In this document: positions 1 through 5,266 of the stretch, piece after piece
How positions within the stretch are numbered: position 1 is the stretch's first letter
Layout: every line of letters starts with the position of its first letter
Origin: Elusimicrobiaceae bacterium
Lineage (GTDB): Bacteria > Elusimicrobiota > Elusimicrobia > Elusimicrobiales > Elusimicrobiaceae
DNA: 5,581 nucleotides
Assembly (NCBI GenBank): GCA_017647245.1
Contig: JAGCKY010000084.1
Location: 1 to 5,581 of the forward strand
Reading direction: 5' to 3'
Made by a program: the position numbers and the translations under genes
Notes under the pieces: generated by a model
Databases searched by the model: none
Told to the model about the DNA's origin: nothing
Seen by the model: the letters and a program-made list of their open reading frames with translations, nothing else

Positions 1-95
1 AAGGCACTGACGCGAAAAAGGCCTTTGAAGAAAACGTCAAAACCTATGGCCGCTTTGACGAAGCTGTCAAGAAAATTGACCCGCGCAAAGAGTAA
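1..95 (+). CDS. C-terminal end of an upstream gene, possibly a NifU-like iron-sulfur scaffold protein (partial)
   Basis: An open frame enters from the left edge (first full codon at base 3) and stops at the TAA at 93-95, giving 30 residues that end in D-P-R-K-E. The visible tail is charged and probably helical (F-E-E-N-V-K-T-Y-G-R-F-D-E-A-V-K-K-I). It lies 15 bases before the next gene, in the same direction and with no terminator between, so the two are very likely co-transcribed. The suggested identity rests on my recollection that GGGtGRT proteins are often encoded directly after a small NifU-N-like scaffold protein. The tail alone carries no diagnostic cysteine or other motif. That this is a real coding end is fairly secure; the product name is not. 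Confidence 0.5.
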   Translation, partial: GTDAKKAFEENVKTYGRFDEAVKKIDPRKE

Positions 96-110
96 GCCAA
101 GGAGAGAATT

Positions 111-1109
111 ATGACCATTACATTTGAAGGATACGAAAGAAGAATTGACAAAATTAACGCCGCGCTCAAAGCCGCCGGCATTAAGGATTTGGAAGAAGCC
201 CGCAAGATTTGCTTAGACAAAGGCATTGACGTGGAAAAAATCGTCAAAGGCATTCAGCCGATTGCTTTTGAAAATGCGGTTTGGGCCTATACGGTTGGTG
301 CCGCGATTGCCTTGAAATCCGGTGTGAAATCTGCCGCGGAAGCCGCCGAAAAAATCGGCGTGGGCTTACAGAGTTTCTGCATTCCGGGCTCGGTAGCGGA
401 CCAACGCGCTGTCGGTTTAGGCCACGGTAATTTGGGCGCGATGTTACTGCGCGAAGAAACCAAATGTTTCTGCTTCTTAGCCGGACATGAAAGCTTTGCC
501 GCCGCAGAAGGTGCCATCGGTATTGCCCGCACCGCCAACAAAGTGCGCAAAGAACCCTTGCGCGTTATTTTAAACGGTTTGGGTAAAGACGCCGCGTACA
601 TTATTTCCCGTATTAACGGTTTTACCTCGGTAGAAACCGAATATAATTACAAAACCGGCGAGCTGAAAATCGTCAGCGAAAAAGCATTTTCCGACGGCGA
701 TAAAGCCAAAGTGAAATGCTACGGTGCCGATGATGTCAACGAAGGCGTGGCGATTATGCGCCATGAAGGTGTGGACGTATCCATTACGGGTAACTCCACC
801 AACCCGACCCGCTTTCAGCACCCGGTAGCCGGCACGTACAAGAAATGGGCCATTGAAAACGGCAAAAAATATTTCTCCGTTGCGTCCGGCGGCGGTACAG
901 GCCGCACGTTGCACCCGGACAATATGGCCGCGGGTCCTGCCTCGTACGGTATGACCGACACCATGGGCCGCATGCACGGCGATGCGCAATTTGCGGGTTC
1001 ATCCTCTGTGCCTGCCCATGTGGAGATGATGGGCTTGATCGGCATGGGTAACAACCCGATGGTGGGGGCGACAGTAGCCGTTGCGGTAGCCGTCAGCCAA
1101 GCCAAATAA
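111..1109 (+). CDS. GGGtGRT family protein, function unknown
   Basis: The 332-residue protein carries the family's signature G-G-G-T-G-R-T at residues 260-266, followed by L-H-P-D-N and a conserved run rich in glycine, methionine and histidine (about 267-318). The ATG at 111 is set by AAGGAG at 99-104, six bases upstream. There is no signal peptide, so the protein is probably cytoplasmic. The C-terminus ends in an alternating Ala/Val stretch (about 320-328), too short to be a confident membrane helix. Cysteines lie at residues 34, 90, 119, 121 and 203. The C-x-C at 119-121 is close to histidines 105 and 126, so metal or Fe-S binding is possible, but this is inference. The family is known to me by name (a Pfam family named for this motif) without an established reaction. 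The gene follows a possible Fe-S scaffold gene by 15 bases and is the last gene of its operon. The reading frame looks intact and complete. Confidence 0.88.
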   Translation: MTITFEGYERRIDKINAALKAAGIKDLEEARKICLDKGIDVEKIVKGIQPIAFENAVWAYTVGAAIALKSGVKSAAEAAEKIGVGLQSFCIPGSVADQRAVGLGHGNLGAMLLREETKCFCFLAGHESFAAAEGAIGIARTANKVRKEPLRVILNGLGKDAAYIISRINGFTSVETEYNYKTGELKIVSEKAFSDGDKAKVKCYGADDVNEGVAIMRHEGVDVSITGNSTNPTRFQHPVAGTYKKWAIENGKKYFSVASGGGTGRTLHPDNMAAGPASYGMTDTMGRMHGDAQFAGSSSVPAHVEMMGLIGMGNNPMVGATVAVAVAVSQAK

Positions 1110-1126
1110 AAGTTGTTTTGCGAAGT

Positions 1127-1158
1127 AAAAAGCGCGCTCTTTGTGGGCGCGCTTTTTT
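1127..1158 (+). terminator. Intrinsic terminator of the GGGtGRT operon
   Basis: An AAAAAGCGCGC arm at 1127-1137 pairs perfectly with GCGCGCTTTTT at 1147-1157. T-G and C-G pairs can extend the stem inward, leaving a five-base loop. The T-run at 1153-1158 forms the U-tract. It begins 17 bases after the stop codon at 1107-1109. It separates the operon from the exported-protein gene that follows. Confidence 0.93.
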
Positions 1159-1171
1159 GTGTAGATATAAG

Positions 1172-1203
1172 TAGGTCTTATGACCCAGACGGAAATAGGT
1201 CTT
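1172..1203 (+). promoter_or_regulatory. Upstream direct repeat (two copies of TAGGTCTT), candidate regulator site
   Basis: Two identical 8-base copies of TAGGTCTT lie at 1172-1179 and 1196-1203, 24 bases start to start. The first copy is also the left half of a small inverted repeat, GGTC (1174-1177) and GACC (1182-1185). An AGAC at 1187-1190 could pair with GTCT in either copy. The second copy ends seven bases before the proposed -35 box, which is a typical location for an activator-type site. Because it lies upstream of the likely transcription start, a DNA-binding role is more natural than an RNA one. The function is inferred only from layout. Confidence 0.4.
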
Positions 1204-1210
1204 TTTTCCC

Positions 1211-1240
1211 TTGTGAGAGACGTCCAAAGAAATTTACAAT
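1211..1240 (+). promoter_or_regulatory. Probable sigma-70-type promoter of the exported-protein gene
   Basis: A -35-like TTGTGA at 1211-1216 is separated by 18 bases from a -10-like TACAAT at 1235-1240. The boxes match TTGACA and TATAAT at four and five positions. Transcription would start near 1247, giving a leader of about 25 bases with GAGAGG at 1261-1266 as the ribosome binding site. The preceding terminator implies that a promoter is needed here. An alternative -10 (TATAGT at 1244-1249) is possible. Confidence 0.55.
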
Positions 1241-1272
1241 AGATATAGTCGGTAAAAAAAGAGAGGAATAAA

Positions 1273-2034
1273 ATGAAAAAATTATTATTAGTATTGGGGT
1301 GTGGATTATTGGCTTTGGGTGCACAGGGACAAAGCATAGCAGGGGATAACATGGTGATACTGGACGGCATGCATGGCTTATTAGGCCAGGAAAGTTCATA
1401 CAAGACATCCGAAAGAGACGGAACGAAAACGGCAACCGAGAAATCGTTTCAAGTGGAGCAAGCTGTTGAAAAAATGATAGCGGAAAAATCTGTTTTTTCG
1501 GAATTTAAGATAGGAAAATATGTGTTTGCGTTGCAAGACGAGAAAGAATTTGAAATCCGGGGCGGAAGTGTACATACTTATCTGTACCGTGCGGAAAATG
1601 GCCCTGCCGTGTTTAGCGAAGGCGTAACAGTAGATAAGAACGGCAACGCTAAATTGATTTCAGATCGGTTTGTTGCGGGCAGAGTAATGGGACCGCTGGG
1701 TTGGCGTCATGAAGATTATGAAATCAAAGAAGTACAAATTAATGTTTATTCAAAAGCACGTTTAGGATATTTACAACGTTACTGGTACGACGATTTTGGT
1801 AAGGATTGCGTTGGATTATATATGACCATTTACGGCGATGAGAGTCTAGAAGTTTTCAGCACTCCGATGCGGGCTTTCTTATTGCGAGACGGCAGAACCG
1901 TAGTGATAACGGCTCGGGCATTTTCCCAGAAATACGGCGCCTATAAACGCGAATGTAAATTACACGCGCCCGGTGTGTTGTATAAACAGTTTATGAAAGC
2001 GACCGATCAATTAAAGAAAAAATTAAACAGATAG
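1273..2034 (+). CDS. Exported protein of unknown function (253 residues)
   Basis: I do not recognise this protein. It begins M-K-K followed by a hydrophobic stretch (residues 4-17) and then A-Q-G-Q-S-I-A-G, which fits a Sec signal peptide cleaved near residue 19 or 23. A lipobox-like L-V-L-G-C ends at Cys10, but a nine-residue signal would be unusually short, so a lipoprotein is less likely. The mature part contains a charged segment (about 42-73), then a region with alternating aromatic and hydrophobic residues that suggests beta strands (about 78-215), and a lysine-rich C-terminus (L-K-K-K-L-N-R). Two cysteines, 179 and 228, could form a disulfide after export. The ATG at 1273 is supported by GAGAGG at 1261-1266. 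The gene has its own promoter and terminator, so it stands alone. By eye it uses more A/T-ending codons than the GGGtGRT gene. It is probably a lineage-restricted periplasmic or surface protein. Confidence 0.8.
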   Translation: MKKLLLVLGCGLLALGAQGQSIAGDNMVILDGMHGLLGQESSYKTSERDGTKTATEKSFQVEQAVEKMIAEKSVFSEFKIGKYVFALQDEKEFEIRGGSVHTYLYRAENGPAVFSEGVTVDKNGNAKLISDRFVAGRVMGPLGWRHEDYEIKEVQINVYSKARLGYLQRYWYDDFGKDCVGLYMTIYGDESLEVFSTPMRAFLLRDGRTVVITARAFSQKYGAYKRECKLHAPGVLYKQFMKATDQLKKKLNR

Positions 2035-2040
2035 TTATTC

Positions 2041-2069
2041 AAATCCCGCATGAAAGGTGCGGGATTTTT
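2041..2069 (+). terminator. Intrinsic terminator of the exported-protein gene
   Basis: A perfect ten-base stem, AAATCCCGCA at 2041-2050 with TGCGGGATTT at 2058-2067, encloses a seven-base loop. It is followed by a run of five T (2065-2069). It starts six bases after the stop codon of the exported-protein gene. Confidence 0.93.
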
Positions 2070-2101
2070 CTCTATACACAATACCCCAAAAAATACTAAA
2101 A

Positions 2102-2142
2102 TATACTATATCTGCTGTAAAACAGCTCCCGCGCAAGCGGGA
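2102..2142 (+). promoter_or_regulatory. typA leader: weak -10 box and two abutting hairpins
   Basis: A -10-like TATACT at 2102-2107 lies in a very AT-rich stretch. No good -35 box is visible 16-18 bases upstream, so the promoter is weak or needs help. Directly after it come two hairpins with no base between them. The first is GCTGT (2114-2118) with ACAGC (2122-2126) and a loop of three A. The second is TCCCGC (2127-2132) with GCGGGA (2137-2142), closed by a GCAA (GNRA) tetraloop. If the -10 box is real, the transcript would begin at or next to the first hairpin. The sequence after the second stem (TATTTTA) is not a clean U-tract. The typA ribosome binding site is a weak TAGGAA at 2155-2160, 12 bases before the ATG. 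Confidence 0.45.
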
Positions 2143-2172
2143 TATTTTATGAATTAGGAAAACTAACTTATT

Positions 2173-4023
2173 ATGCAAAATACGCGCTCGGACGTTCGCA
2201 ATGTGGCTATCATCGCGCACGTAGACCATGGCAAGACTACCGTTGTAGATGCCTTACTCAAATTAGCCGGACAGTTTACCGTCAAAGAAGACGAAGCCCA
2301 AGAAACCGTTTTAGACTCCAACCCTTTGGAGCGTGAGCGCGGCATTACCATTTTGGCCAAATGCACGTCGGTAAAATATAAAAATCATACCATTAACATC
2401 GTTGACACTCCGGGACATGCGGACTTCGGCAGCGAAGTGGAGCGCGTGCTCAAAATGGTGGACGGTGCGATTTTAATGGTGGACGCGGTGGAAGGCCCCA
2501 TGCCGCAAACTCGTTTTGTGTTGCGTAAAGCGCTCGCGCTTGGTTTGCGTCCGATAGTCGTTATCAATAAAATGGACCGCGACCATGTGCGCCCCAGCGA
2601 AGTGGTGGACGAAGTGTTTAACCTCTTTATGGAGCTGGGTGCTACCGATGAGCAATTAGATTTTCCGATTTTGTATGCGTCGGGCCGTGAGGGCTGGGCC
2701 AGTTTGAAAATGGAAGAAAAAGGCAAAGATATCGCGCCGCTGCTTGATACAATTATTTCGCATGTGCCTGCTCCGGTGGCGATGCCCGATGAGCCGCTAC
2801 AGATGCAGGTGACGATGTTGGATTACAATAATTTCTTGGGCCATGTGGGTATCGGGCGTATTTTAGCCGGTAAAATTTCGCGCGGGCAAAGTGTGGTGCT
2901 ACTGCATCAAAACGGCACGCAAACACCGTCTAAAGCCGTCAAAATTGAGATGTACGAAGGTTTGGGCAAAAAGGAAGTAGAAAACGCGCAGGCGGGCGAC
3001 ATAGTGTCTATCGCTGGTTTGGAAGGCGTGGACGTAGGCGATACCATTTGTCAGCCGGAATTTCCCAAAGCCCTGCCGCCGCTGTCCATTGACGAGCCGA
3101 CCATGTCTATGGATTTTATGGTCAATGACAGTCCGTTCTCGGGTAAAGAGGGGAAATTCGTCACCAGCCGCCACCTCAAAAACCGTTTAGAAAAAGAAGC
3201 CCAAACTAATGTGGGTCTTAAGGTAGAACAGTTAGAGGGCGAGGGAAAATTTAAAGTATACGGGCGCGGTGAACTTCACTTGACCGTACTGATTGAAAAT
3301 ATGCGCCGCGAAGGATTTGAGTTAGCCGTATCATCGCCCGAAGTGATTTATAAAGAGGAAAATGGACAGATTTTAGAGCCGATGGAATATCTGGTATTGG
3401 ATATTAAATCAGAGCATCAGGGTGCGGTATTTACGCTCGTGGGCCAACGCGCGGCCAAGTTGGAAAATATGGTTGCAGAAGGCGAGGACCGCTTGCGTTT
3501 GGAATATCTGATTCCGGCACGTGCGCTACTGGGATTTAAAAATGAATTTTTAACCGGTACGCGCGGAACGGGCATTATGCACCATAGTTTCCACGGATAT
3601 TATCCCAAAGTGAATTTGGCGCCGATTCGCCACAACGGCGTGCTGGTAGCCAAAGAGGACGGCATCACCACCGCGTATGCGCTGTTTGCGTTGGAAAACG
3701 GCGGGGAATTATTTTTAGGTCCCGGCGAAAAAGTGTATATGGGGCAAATCGTGGGGGAGAACTCGCGCGATAATGATTTGGTGGTAAATCCCTGCAAAGC
3801 CAAGCACTTGAGCAATATGCGCAGTTCGTCCAGTGACGAATCCTACACGCTCACGCCGCCGCGGCAAATGAGTTTGGAACAGGCGGTGGAATATATTGCG
3901 CCGGATGAACTCGTAGAAATCACGCCGACATCTTTGCGCCTGCGCAAGAAAATTTTGGTACACCATTTGCGTAAACGCGCCGCGATTGCGGAAGAAAAAA
4001 TGTTAGAAGGCGAAGCGGAATAA
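2173..4023 (+). CDS. typA: TypA/BipA, ribosome-associated translational GTPase
   Basis: This 616-residue protein has the typical length and full domain order of the TypA/BipA family of EF-G-like GTPases. The family binds the ribosome and supports 50S assembly and translation under stress or low temperature. The GTPase domain shows A-H-V-D-H-G-K-T-T (15-23, P-loop), R-G-I-T-I (56-60, switch I), D-T-P-G-H-A-D-F (78-85, switch II), N-K-M-D (132-135) and A-S-G-R-E-G-W (169-175). The beta-barrel domain II runs from about 207 to 300. Domain III includes G-R-G-E-L-H-L (364-370) and is followed by an EF-G domain V-like part. The BipA-specific C-terminal domain covers roughly 480-600, with [12 protein letters not shown] (539-550) and the basic R-L-R-K-K-I-L (588-594). 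Lack of an EF-G domain IV and the BipA-type C-terminus separate it from EF-G and LepA. The ATG at 2173 is right because the P-loop lies the expected distance from it. The gene is monocistronic, with terminators on both sides. Confidence 0.97.
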   Translation: MQNTRSDVRNVAIIAHVDHGKTTVVDALLKLAGQFTVKEDEAQETVLDSNPLERERGITILAKCTSVKYKNHTINIVDTPGHADFGSEVERVLKMVDGAILMVDAVEGPMPQTRFVLRKALALGLRPIVVINKMDRDHVRPSEVVDEVFNLFMELGATDEQLDFPILYASGREGWASLKMEEKGKDIAPLLDTIISHVPAPVAMPDEPLQMQVTMLDYNNFLGHVGIGRILAGKISRGQSVVLLHQNGTQTPSKAVKIEMYEGLGKKEVENAQAGDIVSIAGLEGVDVGDTICQPEFPKALPPLSIDEPTMSMDFMVNDSPFSGKEGKFVTSRHLKNRLEKEAQTNVGLKVEQLEGEGKFKVYGRGELHLTVLIENMRREGFELAVSSPEVIYKEENGQILEPMEYLVLDIKSEHQGAVFTLVGQRAAKLENMVAEGEDRLRLEYLIPARALLGFKNEFLTGTRGTGIMHHSFHGYYPKVNLAPIRHNGVLVAKEDGITTAYALFALENGGELFLGPGEKVYMGQIVGENSRDNDLVVNPCKAKHLSNMRSSSSDESYTLTPPRQMSLEQAVEYIAPDELVEITPTSLRLRKKILVHHLRKRAAIAEEKMLEGEAE

Positions 4024-4044
4024 CAGATTGTTTTTTGAAAGGTT

Positions 4045-4078
4045 AAAGCGGAAAAGATTTTTTCTTTTCCGCTTTTTT
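4045..4078 (+). terminator. Intrinsic terminator of typA
   Basis: A perfect 12-base stem pairs AAAGCGGAAAAG (4045-4056) with CTTTTCCGCTTT (4064-4075), around a seven-base A/T loop. It is followed by T through 4078. It lies 21 bases after the typA stop codon at 4021-4023 and insulates the pilin gene from typA transcription. Confidence 0.93.
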
Positions 4079-4095
4079 CGTCGTAAAAATAGGGC

Positions 4096-4123
4096 TTGAC
4101 TTGTTTTTTTTTTTTGGTATGAT
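4096..4123 (+). promoter_or_regulatory. Strong sigma-70-type promoter of the pilin gene
   Basis: The -35 box TTGACT (4096-4101) and -10 box TATGAT (4118-4123) each match the consensus at five of six positions. They are separated by 16 bases. Transcription would start near 4130, giving a leader of about 27 bases that contains AAAGGAG at 4145-4151. Most of the spacer is a run of T, described separately. The spacing is one base short of the 17-base optimum. Confidence 0.8.
4104..4115 (+). repeat. Homopolymer run of 12 T within the pilin promoter spacer
   Basis: Twelve consecutive T fill positions 4104-4115, between the -35 and -10 boxes of the pilin promoter. It is the longest homopolymer I see in the window and is separate from the terminator U-tract at 4073-4078. 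A run in this position is the kind of tract where replication slippage alters promoter spacing. Whether its length varies in the population cannot be told from one sequence. Confidence 0.9.
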
Positions 4124-4156
4124 ATGTGTGTTGGGAATACAAAGAAAGGAGAATGT

Positions 4157-4630
4157 ATGGCAAAAAATAAGAAAGCATTTACGCTAATTGAATTATTAGT
4201 AGTTGTTTTAATCATCGGCATATTAGCCGCAGTGGCACTGCCGCAATATCAAGTGGCGGTAGCGAAGGCGCGCTATACCCAGCTGATGCTAGTGGGAGAT
4301 GAAATTGCCCGTGCGGAAGAAGTGTATTATATGGCGAATGGTACCTATACAAAAAATTTGGAAAATTTAGATGTTTCCCTCCCCGAAAGCCCGGATTGGC
4401 ATGTGGATATTGATGCGAGTGGAACAGCATTAAATGTATTTACGAAACCTCTTACATTTGGGCATATCGTTTATTTTCAACACAGTAATATGCCGCTACG
4501 CCGGGAATGCCGTGTATATAAGGAGAATGAAAAGCCATATATGCATACGGTATGTAAAAATTTAACGAGAGATATAACTGGAGCAACTTCCAATGATCCG
4601 GCTGTCAGCCGCAAATATGTGTTTCAATAA
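4157..4630 (+). CDS. Type IV pilin-like protein (prepilin N-terminal methylation motif)
   Basis: The 157-residue protein has a short basic leader, M-A-K-N-K-K-A, then F-T-L-I-E-L-L (8-14), the prepilin peptidase cleavage and N-methylation site, with the conserved Glu at mature position 5 (residue 12). A hydrophobic helix follows (about 13-29) and continues into P-Q-Y-Q-V-A-V-A-K-A-R (29-39), typical of type IV pilins. The residue before cleavage is Ala7, where Gly is usual. Cys118 and Cys133 near the C-terminus could form the D-region disulfide loop of major and minor pilins. The globular part lacks clear family motifs, so major pilin, minor pilin or type II secretion pseudopilin cannot be separated. 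The ATG at 4157 is chosen because AAAGGAG (4145-4151) lies five bases before it and the leader length fits; an in-frame ATG at 4124 would overlap the promoter. No pilus assembly genes are nearby, so the protein must use machinery encoded elsewhere. Confidence 0.9.
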   Translation: MAKNKKAFTLIELLVVVLIIGILAAVALPQYQVAVAKARYTQLMLVGDEIARAEEVYYMANGTYTKNLENLDVSLPESPDWHVDIDASGTALNVFTKPLTFGHIVYFQHSNMPLRRECRVYKENEKPYMHTVCKNLTRDITGATSNDPAVSRKYVFQ

Positions 4631-4658
4631 AAAACCCCGCACGGAGAATGGCGCGGGG
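4629..4658 (-). terminator. Terminator of the pyrH-frr operon, between convergent genes
   Basis: A CCCCGC arm (4635-4640) pairs with GCGGGG (4653-4658) around a 12-base loop. Read on the minus strand, the stem is followed by six U, from the A-run at 4629-4634. It therefore terminates transcription from frr, whose stop codon is 20 bases upstream on that strand. On the plus strand only a T/G-rich stretch (4659-4668) follows, so it may also end the pilin transcript, less efficiently. The U-tract overlaps the pilin stop codon at 4628-4630. Confidence 0.85.
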
Positions 4659-4678
4659 TGTTGGTGTTAAAAAACAGC

Positions 4679-5242
4679 TCACACTTTCATAATTTCCGCT
4701 TCTTTCTCGGAAACTAATTTGTCAATTTGCGCGATGTTGGCATCGGTGGCTTTTTGCACGTCGGCTTCATAGCGTTTCAAATCATCTTCGGTTACTTCGC
4801 CGGCTTTTTGCGCTTTTTTCACTTTTTCCAAAATGTCGCGGCGGGTGTTGCGCACCGCTACTTTGAAATCTTCACTCATTTTGGCAATGTTTTTAGCAAG
4901 CATTTTGCGGCGGTCTTCCGTCATAGACGGCAAAGTAATGCGAATGACTTTTCCGTCGTTGACCGGGCTGGCGCCGAGGTCTGCTTTTTGCAGCGCTTTG
5001 TCAATTTCATTTAAAGAAGAAATATCCCACGGTTGGATTTCCAGAGTTTTGGCATCGAGCACATTGATGAGTGCCATTTGTTTAATGGGCGTTGGCGTGC
5101 CGTAATAATCTACGCGCACATTTTCCAGTAGTTGCGCACTGGCGCGGCCCGTGCGGATGGTGGCTAAATCTTTTTGAAGTTTGGCCACATGTTCGGTCAT
5201 TTCGGTTTTGCCTTTGTTAATAAATTCGTTAATTCCTTCCAT
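4679..5242 (-). CDS. frr: Ribosome recycling factor
   Basis: The 187-residue protein is the usual size for ribosome recycling factor, which acts with EF-G to split the post-termination ribosome in the cytoplasm. Family landmarks are visible: T-I-R-T-G-R-A-S (28-35) at the end of the first helix; V-D-Y-Y-G-T-P-T-P-I (44-53) and L-E-I-Q-P-W-D (67-73) in the small beta domain; and V-R-N-T-R-R-D (130-136) in the three-helix bundle, containing the arginines that contact 23S rRNA. The C-terminal helix ends K-E-A-E-I-M-K-V, close to other family members. The ATG at 5240-5242 is set by GAGAGGA (plus-strand 5247-5253). The gene follows pyrH with a 24-base gap and no terminator, the common pyrH-frr pairing, so it is translated from an operon transcript that ends at 4629-4658. 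Confidence 0.98.
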   Translation of the reverse strand: MEGINEFINKGKTEMTEHVAKLQKDLATIRTGRASAQLLENVRVDYYGTPTPIKQMALINVLDAKTLEIQPWDISSLNEIDKALQKADLGASPVNDGKVIRITLPSMTEDRRKMLAKNIAKMSEDFKVAVRNTRRDILEKVKKAQKAGEVTEDDLKRYEADVQKATDANIAQIDKLVSEKEAEIMKV

Positions 5243-5266
5243 AGTTTCCTCTCACTAAAAATAATT

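Noticed and set aside
570..989. Minus-strand open frame of 139 codons inside the GGGtGRT gene
   Set aside because: It lies wholly antisense to a clearly conserved protein, lacks a good ribosome binding site, and its translation is rich in His/Arg/Val/Gly without recognisable motifs.
999..1403. Minus-strand open frame of 134 codons crossing the terminator and promoter region
   Set aside because: It spans the end of the GGGtGRT gene, an intrinsic terminator and the start of the exported-protein gene, with a low-complexity product; chance frame.
2127..2148. Second leader hairpin as a terminator or attenuator before typA
   Set aside because: The stem is followed by TATTTTA and not an uninterrupted T-run, and no leader peptide of meaningful length precedes it (only ATG-AAT-TAG at 2149-2157, after the stem).
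4124..4156. Longer pilin start at ATG 4124
   Set aside because: It would overlap the -10 box and probable transcription start, has no ribosome binding site, and would add 11 residues to a leader that is already complete from 4157.
4153..4170. Five-codon overlapping frame (ATG at 4153, TAA at 4168-4170) at the pilin start
   Set aside because: Its ATG is only one base from the Shine-Dalgarno sequence, too close for use; probably coincidental.
3843..4221. Minus-strand open frames across the typA end, its terminator and the pilin start
   Set aside because: They cover a terminator and a promoter on the other strand and give lysine/phenylalanine-rich products; no coding signal.
4727..5105. Plus-strand open frames inside frr
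   Set aside because: Antisense to a confidently identified ribosome recycling factor and without a ribosome binding site or recognisable product.
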